Source: Nocardiopsis xinjiangensis YIM 90004 (GTDB taxonomy: Bacteria > Actinomycetota > Actinomycetes > Streptosporangiales > Streptosporangiaceae). Taken from it: a DNA stretch of 64,000 nucleotides. Shown here in pieces: positions 54,959-64,000 of this stretch (positions are counted from its first letter, which is position 1; the number at the start of each line of letters is the position of its first letter). The stretch covers positions 34,728-98,727 of the forward strand of contig NZ_ANBE01000021.1 of the NCBI RefSeq assembly GCF_000341145.1, given 5' to 3'. The notes below the pieces were generated by a model. The model had not been told where the DNA came from. It saw only the letters and a list, made by a program, of their open reading frames with translations, and did not search any database. Made by a program: the position numbers and the translations under genes.

Positions 54959-55132
54959 TCACCGGCCGACGGCGCGGTCGATCGCCTCGCCGATCTCACC
55001 GACACGGTCGGCGAGCAGGCCCATCGCGCCGATGGCGCGCGTGAGCGGGTTCTTCCGCTTTCGCCCCGGACGCTGTCCAAGGCGCAGGTCCGGGGACTGT
55101 CCGAGACCCGGTCCATGGCCGGTTGTGGCCAT
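54959..55132 (-). CDS. Possible 57-residue protein opposite the MFS leader
   Basis: A minus-strand frame from an ATG at 55130-55132 ends with KRKNPLTRAIGAMGLLADRV then GEIGEAIDRAVGR, an amphipathic helix-like run. The first half is Gly/Pro/Arg-rich. There is no ribosome binding site. It may be a real small gene or chance; recorded because the area is otherwise empty. Confidence 0.25.
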   Translation of the reverse strand: MATTGHGPGLGQSPDLRLGQRPGRKRKNPLTRAIGAMGLLADRVGEIGEAIDRAVGR

Positions 55133-55229
55133 ACGGGCAGCTCGGAACCGTGACAAGACGTGCCTACCGTTGAGGGGATCTTCGGGGGCGCTACCGGCGT
55201 CCGATCCCATCCCCCGCGAGGAGCCCTCC

Positions 55230-56537
55230 GTGAGCACGGAATCCCCCTCCCGGAAGCGGCGTGCGCCTCTGGGCCGTGACTTCAACCGGTTCTGGGTCGG
55301 GAGCCTGTCCAGCAACCTGGCCGACGGCATCATGCTCGTGGCCCTGCCCATGCTGGCCGCCGCCCTGACCAACGATCCCGTCCTGGTGTCGGGGCTCATG
55401 GCCGCCCGGTTCCTGCCGTGGCTGCTGGTGGGCCTGCTCGCCGGCGCGCTCGCCGACCGTCTGGACCGGGGCCGGGTGCTGGTGGTGGCCAACCTCGTCC
55501 GCGCGGGCGCTCTGGTGGTCCTCGCCGCCTTGGTCGCGGCGGGTCTGGCCACGATCTGGACGCTGTACGCCGTGATGTTCGTGGTCATGGTGTGCGAGGT
55601 CTTCTACGACGTGACCGGGCGGGCGATCCTGCCGGCCCTGGCCCCGCGCGCCCTCGACCGGGCCAACAGCCGGCTGGTGGGCGGCAAGACGGTCACCGAG
55701 GACTTCGCGGGTGCGCCGCTGGCGGGGTTCCTGTTCGTCATCGCGGCGGCGCTGCCGATCGCGCTCAACGCCGGGGCCTACTTCCTGGGGGCGCTGGTGC
55801 TGCTGGGGCTGCCGTTGGCGGTGCGCCGGCCCGACGCGGGCGCGCGGCCTGCCACGGAGCCGGAGGGACCTCCCGACACGGACGGGGACGCGGCCCGACC
55901 GTCGGTCATGGCCGACATCCGCACGGGCCTGAGCTACCTGCTGGGCCACCCCACCCTGCGCTCGGTCCTGTTGTTCAACGTCGTCCTCAACATGGCTTCC
56001 GTGGCGCAGGGCGGGGTTCTGGTGCTCATCGTCCAGGAGCACTTCGGTGTGCCCGAGGCGTTCTACGGGGTGTTCCTGATGTCGGTGGCGGCCGGAGCAC
56101 TGGTGGGGGCGGTGCTGGCCGGCCCGGCCGTGGAGCGGCTCGGACGGTTCCGGACCGAGTTGATCTGCTTCAGCCTCATGACGGCGAGCTACTTCGCCTT
56201 CGGCCTGGCCCCGGGCGCCGTCACCGCCGCCCTGGCCTTCGGCACACGCGCGGTCGCCTCGACCGTCTCCAACATCGTCGTGGTCGGGGCGATCCAGCTC
56301 GTGGTGCCCGGGACCCACCTGGGGCGGGTCATGTCGCTCGTGCAGATCACGGGCGCGGGTCTGGCGCCGATCGGTGCGCTCTTGGGCGGCCTGCTCGGCC
56401 GGGTCGAGCTGTACTACGTGCCGATCGCCTCCGGAGCGGCCGTGCTCGCGGCCTTCCTGCCGACGATCCCCGCGATCCGGCGGCTGACCCGCCACGCCGA
56501 CGACGTCGAACGCGACGCAGGCGTGGACCACACATGA
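55230..56537 (+). CDS. MFS transporter, MdtG/enterobactin-exporter-like
   Basis: A 435-residue major facilitator with about twelve helices. After a basic N-terminus comes FWVGSLSSNLADGIMLVALP, then GLLAGALADRLDRGRVLV, the MFS loop 2-3 motif. Further on come AILPALAPRALDRANSRLVG, a charged mid-loop near 210-230 and VLVLIVQEHFGVPEAFYGV. This layout is that of drug or siderophore exporters; the substrate is unknown. The GTG at 55230-55232 lies behind GAGGAG. Nothing marks a regulator. Confidence 0.88.
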   Translation: MSTESPSRKRRAPLGRDFNRFWVGSLSSNLADGIMLVALPMLAAALTNDPVLVSGLMAARFLPWLLVGLLAGALADRLDRGRVLVVANLVRAGALVVLAALVAAGLATIWTLYAVMFVVMVCEVFYDVTGRAILPALAPRALDRANSRLVGGKTVTEDFAGAPLAGFLFVIAAALPIALNAGAYFLGALVLLGLPLAVRRPDAGARPATEPEGPPDTDGDAARPSVMADIRTGLSYLLGHPTLRSVLLFNVVLNMASVAQGGVLVLIVQEHFGVPEAFYGVFLMSVAAGALVGAVLAGPAVERLGRFRTELICFSLMTASYFAFGLAPGAVTAALAFGTRAVASTVSNIVVVGAIQLVVPGTHLGRVMSLVQITGAGLAPIGALLGGLLGRVELYYVPIASGAAVLAAFLPTIPAIRRLTRHADDVERDAGVDHT

Positions 56538-56656
56538 CGCCGTGCGGCGGTCCGCCGAAAATTTCTCGGCAGTGTGTCGATCCGGGCGTTCCCCGTTCGA
56601 CGACCGGGTGAGAGCGGGGGACGGTCCCCCGCGCGGACACGTGAAGGACACACGCC

Positions 56657-57076
56657 ATGCGTTACCTGATGACCATCATGAGTGACCCGCAGGAGGAAGC
56701 CGCCGGGGAGTACGAGGCCCCGCCGGAGGTCTACGAGAAGATGGCCGACTTCAACGAGAAGATGGTCACCGCCGGGGTACTGGTCACCGGCGAGGGCCTG
56801 GCCCCCACCTCCGAGGGCGTCGAAGTGCTCTTCCACGACGGGCACGCTGACGTGACCGACGGCCCCTTCACCGAGGCCAAGGAGTTCATCGCCGGGTACT
56901 GGATCCTCGATGTGGCCTCACGGGAAGAAGCGGTCGAGTGGGCCCGGCGTTGCCCGCATCCGCCGGAGGGCGAGCTCAAGCTACAGCTGCGGCGGATCGC
57001 CGAACTCGACGACTTCGACGAGATGCCCGAGGACCTCAAGGAGCGTGAACGCAAGCTGCGCGCACAAGGGTACTGA
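56657..57076 (+). CDS. YCII-related (DGPF domain) protein
   Basis: A 139-residue dimeric ferredoxin-fold protein with MRYLMTIMSDPQEEAA, VTGEGLAPTSEGVEVLF and the DGPF motif (DVTDGPFTEAKEFIAGYWIL). YCII-type proteins are regularly encoded beside an ECF sigma factor with a C-terminal extension, as here (next gene 42 bases downstream), and are thought to help its regulation. The ATG is at 56657, following AAGGA. Confidence 0.9.
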   Translation: MRYLMTIMSDPQEEAAGEYEAPPEVYEKMADFNEKMVTAGVLVTGEGLAPTSEGVEVLFHDGHADVTDGPFTEAKEFIAGYWILDVASREEAVEWARRCPHPPEGELKLQLRRIAELDDFDEMPEDLKERERKLRAQGY

Positions 57077-57118
57077 CCCGAGCTTGCGCGGTGTGACCTT
57101 CGGTGCTGTCATGGTGCC

Positions 57119-58390
57119 GTGGGTCACACTGATGTGCGCGGTGCGGTGGAATCGGTCTGGCGGGACGAATCGGCCCGCCTCGTCGCCGCGCTCACCCGCA
57201 TGGTCGGTGACGTCGGCACTGCCGAGGAGGTCGCCCAGGACGCCCTCGTCAGTGCCCTCGAGACCTGGCCCCGGGAGGGCACACCCCGCAACCCCGCTGC
57301 TTGGCTCACCACCGTCGCAAAACGCCGCATCGTCGACCGGTGGCGGCGCGATGCCCGCTTCCGCGACCGCCTCACCGAACTCGGCCGTGAAGCCGCCGTC
57401 CACGAAGGGCAGAACGACCTCGACGCGGTCGAGGAGGACTACGGTGACGACCTCCTGCGCCTGGTGTTCGTCTGCTGTCACCCCGTCCTTCCGGTCGCCT
57501 CACGGGTGGCCCTGACCCTGCGCCTGCTCGGCGGGCTCACCACCGGCGAGGTCGCACGCGCCTTCCTCCTGCCCGAGGCCACCGTCGCCCAGCGCATCGT
57601 GCGTGCCAAACGCTCACTGCGCGAGAAAGAGGTGCGGTTCGAGGTCCCCTCCGGTCCCGACCGCGACGGTCGGCTGTCCTCCGTACTCGCCGTGGTCCAC
57701 CTCGTCTTCAACGAGGGCTACGTCGCCACCACCGGGCCCGACTGGATGCGGCCCGAACTCGCCGAGGAGGCCCTGCGGCTCGGGCGGGTGCTGGCGCGGC
57801 TCATGCCGCACGAACCCGAGGTCAACGGGCTCCTCGCCCTCATGGAACTGCACGCCTCCCGCTTCCGGGCCCGGCGCGGACCCGACGGAACCCCCGTCCC
57901 CTTGGAGGAACAGGACCGCACCCGCTGGGACCACCGCCTCATCGCGCGCGGTCTGGCCACCCTGGAACGCTCCCTGCCCGTCGACCCGCGCCTGCCCTGC
58001 GGGCCCTACGTGCTCCAGGCCGCCATCGCCGCCGAACACGCCCGCGCCCGTCGCACCGAGGACACCGACTGGAGCGCCATAGTCGACCTCTACACCGCTC
58101 TCGTACGCGCCACCCGTTCCCCCGTCGTCGAACTCAACAGGGCCGTCGCGGTGTCCATGGACCGCGGCCCGCGCGGTGCGTTGGCGATCGTCGACGCCCT
58201 CGCCGACGAACCCTCCATGGAGCGGTACCCGCTGTTCTTCGCCGTGCGCGGCGACCTTCTCGCACGCCTCGGGTACGGCCCTCGAGCACGGGCCGAATTC
58301 GAGCACGCCGCCGCGCTCACCGGCAACGACGGCGAGCGCGCGCTCCTGCAGCGCCGCGCCCGCGCGTGCGTCCCGGTCTCCGAAGCGTGA
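57119..58390 (+). CDS. ECF RNA polymerase sigma factor with C-terminal extension (ECF42-like)
   Basis: A 423-residue sigma factor, much longer than plain ECF factors. Region 2 has DALVSALETWPREGTPRNPA, AWLTTVAKRRIVDRWRRDAR; region 4 has LRLLGGLTTGEVARAFLLP and QRIVRAKRSL. From about residue 190 a helical TPR-like extension follows (VFNEGYVATTGPDWMRPELA, GRVLARLMPHEPEVNGLLAL, AAIAAEHARARRTEDTDW). This is the ECF42 layout, paired with a YCII gene. The GTG at 57119-57121 gives the usual N-terminus. Signal unknown. Confidence 0.9.
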   Translation: MGHTDVRGAVESVWRDESARLVAALTRMVGDVGTAEEVAQDALVSALETWPREGTPRNPAAWLTTVAKRRIVDRWRRDARFRDRLTELGREAAVHEGQNDLDAVEEDYGDDLLRLVFVCCHPVLPVASRVALTLRLLGGLTTGEVARAFLLPEATVAQRIVRAKRSLREKEVRFEVPSGPDRDGRLSSVLAVVHLVFNEGYVATTGPDWMRPELAEEALRLGRVLARLMPHEPEVNGLLALMELHASRFRARRGPDGTPVPLEEQDRTRWDHRLIARGLATLERSLPVDPRLPCGPYVLQAAIAAEHARARRTEDTDWSAIVDLYTALVRATRSPVVELNRAVAVSMDRGPRGALAIVDALADEPSMERYPLFFAVRGDLLARLGYGPRARAEFEHAAALTGNDGERALLQRRARACVPVSEA

Positions 58391-58498
58391 AGGGACGGGG
58401 GCGACTTCCTCCGGCCCGTGGAGCAAGCCGCCCCGAACTTTCCGGCGGACCGGGCCGTCAGACGGGATGGAGTACCCCCTGACTCTGGAGATCCCCCC

Positions 58499-58765
58499 AT
58501 GTACCAGCCCGGACCTTCGGACGGCCCTTACCATCACCGCTACCCCGATCGCTCAGCAGGCGACAGCAGCCCTGGCCTCGCGTTGGCTTTCGCCATCGGG
58601 ACCCTGATCCTGTGCAACCTCATCGGTGGTGTCCTCGGTATCGTTTTCGCCGCGGTGGCCATGGCGCAGCACGACGGGGAGGACCAGGACCGCTTCGTCA
58701 AGTACGCCTGGATCGGCATCTTCGTCGGTTGGGCCCTGTCCCTGCTGGGGATCGCCCTCATCTGA
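58499..58765 (+). CDS. DUF4190-like small membrane protein
   Basis: An 88-residue protein. A Pro/Tyr/His-rich N-terminus (MYQPGPSDGPYHHRYPDRS) is followed by two transmembrane helices at about 28-52 (LALAFAIGTLILCNLIGGVL) and 66-87, with a DGEDQDRFVKYAW loop. This is the DUF4190 layout, common in actinomycetes and of unknown role. TGGAG lies 8 bases before the ATG at 58499. Confidence 0.75.
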   Translation: MYQPGPSDGPYHHRYPDRSAGDSSPGLALAFAIGTLILCNLIGGVLGIVFAAVAMAQHDGEDQDRFVKYAWIGIFVGWALSLLGIALI

Positions 58766-58785
58766 GACCGGTCGGGCACGCACGC

Positions 58786-58812
58786 GGGGCCGGGCGCTGC
58801 GCGCCCGGCCCC
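58786..58812. terminator. Terminator between convergent DUF4190 and clpB genes
   Basis: GGGGCCGGGCGC and GCGCCCGGCCCC form a perfect 12-bp stem around TGC. It lies between the stops at 58765 and 58833. Confidence 0.8.
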
Positions 58813-58832
58813 GTTCGTCGCTCCGGTCCGGC

Positions 58833-61451
58833 TCAGGGCGTGAGCTCGGGTTCCTCCGCCTTGCGGCTGGCGACCACGAGTTCGTTCTTGCCGTCATCGA
58901 CGTCGACGACGACCCCGTCGCCCTCGGTCAGCTCACCGGAGAGCAGCTCCTTGGCGAGCGGGTCGCCGATGGAGGACTGCACCAGCCGGCGCAGCGGCCG
59001 GGCACCGTAGTTCGGGTCGTAACCGGTCAGCGCCAGCCACTCGCGGGCAGCGTCGGTCACCTCCAGGGACAGGCGCCGGTCGCCCAGACGCTTGCCGAGC
59101 TTCTGGATCTGCAGGTCGACGATGTGGGTGAGATCCGCCGTCGACAGCGCCTCGAACATGAGCACGTCGTCGAGCCGGTTCAGGAACTCCGGCTTGAAGG
59201 TCGCCCGCACCACGTCCATGACCCGGTCGCGCCGGGCGGACTCCTCCACGGACCGGTCCACGAGGAACTGCGACCCCAGGTTCGAGGTCAGGATCAGGAT
59301 CGTGTTGCGAAAGTCCACGTTGCGGCCCTGGCCGTCGGTCAACCGCCCGTCGTCGAGCACCTGCAGCAGGGTGTCGAAGACCTCCAGGTGGGCCTTCTCC
59401 ACCTCGTCGAGCAGTACGACGGTGTAGGGGCGGCGGCGCACCGCCTCGGTGAGCTGGCCGCCTTCCTCGTACCCGACGTAACCGGGCGGGGCACCGACCA
59501 GGCGCGAGACGGAGTGCTTCTCGGAGTACTCGCTCATGTCGATACGCACGATGGCGCGCTCGTCGTCGAACAGGAACTCCGCCAGCGCCTTGGCCAGTTC
59601 GGTCTTGCCGACACCGGTCGGGCCCAGGAACAGGAACGAGCCGGTGGGCCGGTCGGGGTCGGAGATCCCGGCACGGGCCCGGCGTACCGCGTCCGAGACG
59701 GCGGTGACGGCCTCGCGCTGGCCGATCAGGCGATGCCCGAGCTCCTCCTCCATCCGCAGCAGCTTGGAGGTCTCGCCCTCCATGAGCCGCCCGACGGGGA
59801 TCCCCGTCCAGGAAGAGACGACGTCGGCGACCTCGTCCGCACCGACCTCCTCCTTGACCATGGTGTCGCCGTCGCGTTCGGTCACGGCCTCCTCGGCACG
59901 GCTGGCCGCCTCGACCTGCTGTTCCAGCTCGGGGATCTCCCCATACATCAGACGGGAGGCCTCACCGAAATTGCCCTCGCGCTCGGCCAGCTCGGCGCGG
60001 GTACGCAAGTCGTCCAGGCGCCCCTTGAGCTCACCGACCTTGTTGAGGCCCTCCTTCTCCTGCTCCCACCGGGCGACCAACCCGTTGAGCCGCTCCTCCC
60101 TGTCGGCGAGGTCGGCGCGCAGGCGCTCCAGGCGCTGCACACTGGCCGGGTCCGACTCCTTGGCGAGCGCCATCTCCTCCATCTTCAGACGGTCGACGAT
60201 GCGCTGGAGCTCGTCGATCTCCACGGGGCTGGAGTCGATCTCCATGCGCAGCCGCGAGGCCGCCTCGTCGATGAGGTCGATGGCCTTGTCCGGCAGGAAA
60301 CGGGCGGTGATGTAGCGGTCCGACAGGGTCGCTGCGGCCACCAGGGCGGAGTCGGCGATCTGCACCTTGTGGTGCGCCTCGTAGCGTCCCTTGAGCCCGC
60401 GCAGGATCGCGATGGTGTCGGCGGAGGAGGGTTCACCCACCATGACCTGCTGGAACCGGCGTTCCAGGGCGGCGTCCTTCTCGATCTTCTCCCGGTACTC
60501 GTTCAGCGTGGTCGCACCGACCATGCGCAGCTCACCGCGGGCCAGCATGGGCTTGAGCATGTTGCCGGCGTCCATGGCGCCCTCGGCGGCACCGGCACCG
60601 ACCATGGTGTGCAGCTCGTCGATGAAGGTGATGACCTGGCCCTCGGAGTCCTTGATCTCCTGCAGGACCGCCTTGAGCCGCTCCTCGAACTCACCCCGGT
60701 ACTTGGCGCCCGCGACCATCGCGGACAGGTCCAGGCTGACCAGGCGCTTGCCGAGCAGCGACTGCGGCACGTCGCCGGCGACGATGCGCTGTGCCAGGCC
60801 CTCGACGACGGCGGTCTTGCCGACACCGGGCTCACCGATGAGCACCGGATTGTTCTTCGTGCGGCGGCTGAGCACCTGCACGACGCGGCGGATCTCCCCG
60901 TCGCGGCCGATGACCGGGTCGATCTTGCCCTCGCGGGCGCGTTCGGTCAGGTCGACCCCGAACTTCTCCAGGGACTGGTAGGTGTCCTCGGGGTTCTCCG
61001 ACGTCACCCGGCCTTTGCCGCGCACCTGCTCGAAGGCCTCCAGGAGCGAGTCGGGGGTCGCCCCGGCCTCTCCCAACAGGCGGGAGGCCTCACCGCCGTC
61101 CGCGGCCAGCCCCACCAGCAGGTGTTCGGTGGAGACGTACTCGTCCTCCATCTGCTGGGCGCGCTGGGCCGCGGTGTTGATGACGATGGTCAACTGGCGC
61201 GACGCACTGGGCGAGCCCACCGTCGAACCCTGGGCCTTGGGCAGCGCGGTCACGGCCGCGTCGGTCCGGTCCTTGAGACCGTCGGGGTCGGCCCCGACCT
61301 CCTTGAGCAGCGGGCGTGTGATCCCCTCGGCCTGTTCCAGCAGGGCAGCCAGCAGGTGCACCGGCTCGGTCTGCGGATTGCCGTCGGTGGTCGCGCGCCG
61401 AATCGCCACCGACAGAGCCTCCTGGCTCTTCTGGGTGAGCTTGTAGTTCAT
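58833..61451 (-). CDS. clpB: ATP-dependent disaggregase ClpB
   Basis: An 872-residue Hsp100 chaperone that rescues aggregated protein together with DnaK/DnaJ/GrpE. Order: N-terminal repeat domain; first AAA+ module with Walker [10 protein letters not shown] near 200-210 and sensor region; middle coiled-coil domain ([40 protein letters not shown]); second AAA+ module with Walker [10 protein letters not shown] near 600 and the pore loop YVGYEEGG. The middle domain shows it is ClpB, not ClpC. The ATG at 61449-61451 follows AAGGGAG; seven codons upstream are spare. It lies 93 bases after hspR on the same strand and is probably under HspR control. Confidence 0.97.
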   Translation of the reverse strand: MNYKLTQKSQEALSVAIRRATTDGNPQTEPVHLLAALLEQAEGITRPLLKEVGADPDGLKDRTDAAVTALPKAQGSTVGSPSASRQLTIVINTAAQRAQQMEDEYVSTEHLLVGLAADGGEASRLLGEAGATPDSLLEAFEQVRGKGRVTSENPEDTYQSLEKFGVDLTERAREGKIDPVIGRDGEIRRVVQVLSRRTKNNPVLIGEPGVGKTAVVEGLAQRIVAGDVPQSLLGKRLVSLDLSAMVAGAKYRGEFEERLKAVLQEIKDSEGQVITFIDELHTMVGAGAAEGAMDAGNMLKPMLARGELRMVGATTLNEYREKIEKDAALERRFQQVMVGEPSSADTIAILRGLKGRYEAHHKVQIADSALVAAATLSDRYITARFLPDKAIDLIDEAASRLRMEIDSSPVEIDELQRIVDRLKMEEMALAKESDPASVQRLERLRADLADREERLNGLVARWEQEKEGLNKVGELKGRLDDLRTRAELAEREGNFGEASRLMYGEIPELEQQVEAASRAEEAVTERDGDTMVKEEVGADEVADVVSSWTGIPVGRLMEGETSKLLRMEEELGHRLIGQREAVTAVSDAVRRARAGISDPDRPTGSFLFLGPTGVGKTELAKALAEFLFDDERAIVRIDMSEYSEKHSVSRLVGAPPGYVGYEEGGQLTEAVRRRPYTVVLLDEVEKAHLEVFDTLLQVLDDGRLTDGQGRNVDFRNTILILTSNLGSQFLVDRSVEESARRDRVMDVVRATFKPEFLNRLDDVLMFEALSTADLTHIVDLQIQKLGKRLGDRRLSLEVTDAAREWLALTGYDPNYGARPLRRLVQSSIGDPLAKELLSGELTEGDGVVVDVDDGKNELVVASRKAEEPELTP

Positions 61452-61544
61452 GGGCGGTGACTCCCTTCGCAAATAAGGTCACATGAAGTGATGAATCGCG
61501 GCCGACCGCGCCACATGAACACCCATGGCGGAGACACCTCGGGC

Positions 61545-62042
61545 CTAGCCCCGGTCGTCCTCCGGGCGGTTCCTCCCGGGTCCGTCCGCCCCTTCGTCGT
61601 GGCCCGGGCCGTCCCCGGGCTGCTCGGCGGTGTTGAAAATGGTCACACGGGTGCGGCGCACCAGTTCCCCCCGGGGGGAACCGGGCTCCGACCGCGGCGG
61701 GCGCCCCCTACGGGACACCGCGCGGCGCGCCGCTTCCAGTTCGTTGGCGAGGTGGAAGACGTGCTCGCGCAGTTCCTCCGCCTCACGTTCCAGTTCCAGG
61801 ATCCGCTTGATCCCGGCCAGGTTGACGCCTTCCTCCTGCGACAGACGCGCCACTTGACGCAACATCTGCACGTCACGCATGGAGTAGCGGCGGCCCCGGC
61901 CGGACGCGCGGCCGGGCGAGACGATCCCCAGTCGGTCGTACTGCCGCAGTGTCTGCGGATGCATCCCGGCCAGCTCGGCCGCCACCGAGATCACATAGAC
62001 CGGTGCGTCAGCACCGAAGGAAGGATCGTTCACGTCATTCAC
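61545..62042 (-). CDS. hspR: Heat-shock repressor HspR (MerR family)
   Basis: A 165-residue repressor that binds the HAIR element to shut off dnaK-operon and clpB genes; DnaK helps it bind. The MerR helix-turn-helix reads ISVAAELAGMHPQTLRQYDR, then LGIVSPGRASGRGRRYSMRD. A helical dimerisation region (IKRILELEREAEELREHVFHL) and a Gly/Arg/Asp-rich tail follow. The GTG at 62040-62042 overlaps the dnaJ stop (GTGA), so translation is coupled; a GTG three codons on is an alternative. No HAIR sequence is visible just ahead of clpB. Confidence 0.95.
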   Translation of the reverse strand: MNDVNDPSFGADAPVYVISVAAELAGMHPQTLRQYDRLGIVSPGRASGRGRRYSMRDVQMLRQVARLSQEEGVNLAGIKRILELEREAEELREHVFHLANELEAARRAVSRRGRPPRSEPGSPRGELVRRTRVTIFNTAEQPGDGPGHDEGADGPGRNRPEDDRG

Positions 62043-63211
62043 GCACCCTTCGCCCGCGATTCGAGCCCGTCCCGCGGGTCGTAGTCGGAGGTCGCGGCGC
62101 GGAACTTCTCGAGCGCCTCGCGCGCGTCGCCGTTGAGTGTCTGCGGCACCTTGACCTCGAACGTGACGATCATGTCTCCGGGGGTGCCGTCCTTGCGGGT
62201 GGCGCCCTTTCCGCGGACCCGCAGCTTACGCCCGTTCTGCGTACCCGGCGGGACCTTCACCGTCACCGGAAAACCGGTGACGGTGGGCACCCGTACCTCC
62301 GCACCCAACGCGGCCTCCGGAACGGTGACGGGGACGGTGAGGGTGATGTTGTCGCCGTGCCGGCCGAACACCGCGTGCTCCTTCACATGAACGACGACGT
62401 AGAGGTCACCGGCCGGGCCGCCGTTCTCACCCGGGGCACCCTTGGCCTTGAGCCGGATCCTCTGCCCGTCGTGCACGCCGCCGGGGATCCGTGTCTGGAT
62501 CGTGTGTGTGCTCTTGCCGCGGCCGCTGCCGCTGCAGATGGGGCAGGGGTCGTCCACGACCAGGCCCCGGCCGCGGCACTCGTCGCACGGCTCCGAGAGG
62601 GAGAAACCCCCCAGGTTCTGGTTCGCGTGCCCGGTGCCCGAGCACTTCGGGCACATGCGCGGTGCGGTCCCGGTCTTGGCGCCGGTGCCCTTGCAGGTCG
62701 CACACGGCGTCTCGCCGGCCAGCTGGAAGGAGCGCGTCGCCCCTTCCGCGGCCTCGCGGAAGCTCAGTGTCGTCTCGGTCTCGATGTCGGAACCCCGTCG
62801 GCTGCGCGTGGCGCTGCCGGTCCGGCTGCGGTTGCCGAACAGGCCCCCGAACAGGTCGCTGAGGCGTTCGCCCCCGCCACCGGTCCGGCTGCCCCCGGTC
62901 GAGGTGCCGAACAGGTCGCTCATGTCGAACCCGCCCGGCCCGGTGCCCCCGCCGCCGGGGTTGTAACTGCCGCCGCCGAAGAGCGAACGCGCCTCGTCGT
63001 ACTCCTTGCGGCGCTTCTCGTCCGACAGGACGTTGTAGGCCTCGGAGATCTCCTTGAAACGCTCCGCGGCCTGGGGATCATCGGAATTGGCGTCGGGGTG
63101 GTTCTCCCTGGCCAGCTTGCGGTAGGACTGCTTGATCTCGTCCTTCGAGGCGGTCTTTGAGACTCCGAGGACCTTGTAGTAGTCCTTCTCCAGGTAGTCC
63201 TTGGTGCTCAT
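62039..63211 (-). CDS. dnaJ: Chaperone DnaJ
   Basis: A 390-residue type I Hsp40 that delivers substrates to DnaK and triggers its ATPase. The J domain is N-terminal (DYYKVLGVSKTASKDEIKQS with HPD near 38-40). A Gly/Phe/Ser-rich linker follows (about 78-140). Four CxxCxGxG zinc modules come next: CATCKGTG, CPKCSGTG, CDECRGRG, CPICSGSG. The C-terminal substrate-binding domains contain RIPGGVHDGQRIRLKAKG. The ATG at 63209-63211 follows AGGC/GAGAAGG-type sequence. It lies downstream of grpE with a strong hairpin between them and overlaps hspR. Confidence 0.97.
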   Translation of the reverse strand: MSTKDYLEKDYYKVLGVSKTASKDEIKQSYRKLARENHPDANSDDPQAAERFKEISEAYNVLSDEKRRKEYDEARSLFGGGSYNPGGGGTGPGGFDMSDLFGTSTGGSRTGGGGERLSDLFGGLFGNRSRTGSATRSRRGSDIETETTLSFREAAEGATRSFQLAGETPCATCKGTGAKTGTAPRMCPKCSGTGHANQNLGGFSLSEPCDECRGRGLVVDDPCPICSGSGRGKSTHTIQTRIPGGVHDGQRIRLKAKGAPGENGGPAGDLYVVVHVKEHAVFGRHGDNITLTVPVTVPEAALGAEVRVPTVTGFPVTVKVPPGTQNGRKLRVRGKGATRKDGTPGDMIVTFEVKVPQTLNGDAREALEKFRAATSDYDPRDGLESRAKGA

Positions 63212-63289
63212 CGACTAAAGCCTTCTCCCGCTGGTGCCGGTTGCGTCCGATGGTTCCACGCCGCCCCGACCGCCAGTCGGCCGGGGCCG

Positions 63290-63329
63290 GTCCCCGGCCG
63301 GGAAACGCAGTGGTGTCCCGGCCGGGGAC
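63290..63329 (-). terminator. Intercistronic hairpin between grpE and dnaJ
   Basis: GTCCCCGGCCGGGA (63290-63303) pairs perfectly with TCCCGGCCGGGGAC (63316-63329) around 12 bases. It starts 6 bases beyond the grpE stop. With the same strand continuing into dnaJ it probably attenuates or marks an mRNA processing point, keeping grpE above dnaJ, rather than fully terminating. Confidence 0.6.
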
Positions 63330-63334
63330 CTCCT

Positions 63335-64000
63335 CTACTTGTTGTCGTCGGCCTCGTCGTCCCCGGGACCGGAGGGGGTCTCACCCTCCGAGCCCGCGGA
63401 TCCCTCGGCCTCCTCGCCCTCCGGGGCCTCTTCCTGAGGTTCGCCCACGACCACACGGGCCGGGCGCAGGACCTTCTCCCCGATGCGGTACCCGGGCTGG
63501 AACACCTCGATGACCGTCTGGACCGAGATGTTGGGGACCGGCACCAGTGTGAGCGCCTCGTGGACGTTCGGGTCGAACTCGTCGCCCTGCTCGGCGTACC
63601 TCTCCAGGCCCAGCTTGGTCGCGGTGGTCTCCAGGGACTCCCCGACCGCCTTGAAACCGCCGCTGAGCTCGCCGTGCTCGCGGGCACGACCGATGTCGTC
63701 CAGGATCGGCAGGAGCTCCCCGACCACCTTGGCGGTGGCCGCATCACGGACCGCCACCCGGTCGCGCTCGACGCGCTTACGGTAGTTGGCGTACTCCGCC
63801 TGCACCCTCTTGATGTCGTTGGTGAGCTCGACGACCCGCTCGTCCGCGTTGATCGCCTCGGAGACGAGGTCCTCGGGGGTGTCCGGGACCTCGGGTGCCT
63901 CTTCGGCGTCTTCCTCGGCGGCGGTCTCCTCGTCGGCCCCGGCCCCCTCGGGCACCTGGTCCTCGGGGACATGCTCTGCGGTGTCGGGCTCGCGGATCTC
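63335..64000 (-). CDS. grpE: Nucleotide exchange factor GrpE, 5' end outside window
   Basis: Minus-strand frame open to the right edge, so the N-terminus is cut off; a GTG at 63953-63955 would be an internal start. At least 221 residues are visible. The acidic N-terminal part is followed by a long helix (INADERVVELTNDIKRVQAE, YANYRKRVERDRVAVRDAA) and the beta-domain with EALTLVPVPNISVQTVIEVF then GYRIGEKVLRPARVVVG, the GrpE signature. GrpE swaps ADP for ATP on DnaK. The C-terminus is an acidic tail. dnaK presumably lies just beyond the right edge. Confidence 0.95.
   Translation of the reverse strand, partial: EIREPDTAEHVPEDQVPEGAGADEETAAEEDAEEAPEVPDTPEDLVSEAINADERVVELTNDIKRVQAEYANYRKRVERDRVAVRDAATAKVVGELLPILDDIGRAREHGELSGGFKAVGESLETTATKLGLERYAEQGDEFDPNVHEALTLVPVPNISVQTVIEVFQPGYRIGEKVLRPARVVVGEPQEEAPEGEEAEGSAGSEGETPSGPGDDEADDNK

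Noticed and set aside
58626-61460. 944-codon open frame opposite clpB
   Set aside because: Antisense shadow of clpB codon bias; no signal, domains or start site.
61452-61544. HspR binding site (HAIR) before clpB
   Set aside because: No CTTGAGT-N7-ACTCAAG or close variant seen in the gap.

Overview
The window is about 70% GC throughout. It carries gene families typical of actinomycetes: a SigR-type sigma factor, a dnaJ-hspR-clpB chaperone cluster, XRE/DUF397 pairs, WXG100 proteins, and serine/threonine kinases with extracellular beta-propellers. A member of the Streptosporangiales, for example a Nocardiopsis-like organism, fits best; that placement is inference. I saw no rRNA, tRNA or CRISPR array.

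Layout. Positions 1-5641 hold the tail of a PIN-domain gene and the formylglycinamidine ribonucleotide synthase genes purS, purQ and purL. These are interleaved with a histidine-kinase-like ATPase gene and a membrane-anchored protein gene, and a strong terminator cuts purS off from the rest. Positions 5945-10525 hold a sigR-like sigma factor with no anti-sigma gene beside it, then a three-gene 2-oxoacid dehydrogenase operon (E1 alpha, E1 beta, E2). Positions 10589-11302 are a scar: remnants of IS200/IS605 tnpA and tnpB, then a partial copy of the downstream OmpA-like lipoprotein gene. Positions 11303-14547 hold that lipoprotein, an auxin-efflux-type carrier and a GerW-like protein.

Positions 14641-34739 form the most unusual block, a reduced type VII secretion (ESX) island. 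It contains a three-ATPase EccC, a divergent EccD, a WXG100 protein and a second small secreted-type partner that lacks the WXG motif. It also contains three lipoproteins, two canonical serine/threonine kinases and two pseudokinases with ruined catalytic motifs. EccB, EccE and the mycosin protease are absent from the window. A decayed IS5-type element (21691-22674), with 14-bp terminal inverted repeats and an apparent 3-bp target duplication, splits a small gene inside the island.

Positions 34904-46495 hold an aldo/keto reductase, a monooxygenase-fold protein, two MFS/ABC transport units, several small unknown genes, an orphan antitoxin with an internally deleted VapC toxin remnant, and an XRE/DUF397 locus with a conspicuous inverted repeat at its start. 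Positions 46467-58765 hold an FadE-type acyl-CoA dehydrogenase, secreted and lipoproteins, a second aldo/keto reductase, a SUFU-like protein, an acyltransferase-3/SGNH protein, a second orphan antitoxin with a deleted toxin remnant, an MFS exporter, and a YCII/ECF sigma pair. Positions 58833-64000 are the heat-shock cluster clpB, hspR, dnaJ, grpE, read on the minus strand and continuing off the window.

The genes appear to work as separate local modules. The one module suggesting an undescribed system is the coupling of an EccC/EccD secretion core to a mixed set of active kinases, pseudokinases and beta-propeller lipoproteins.
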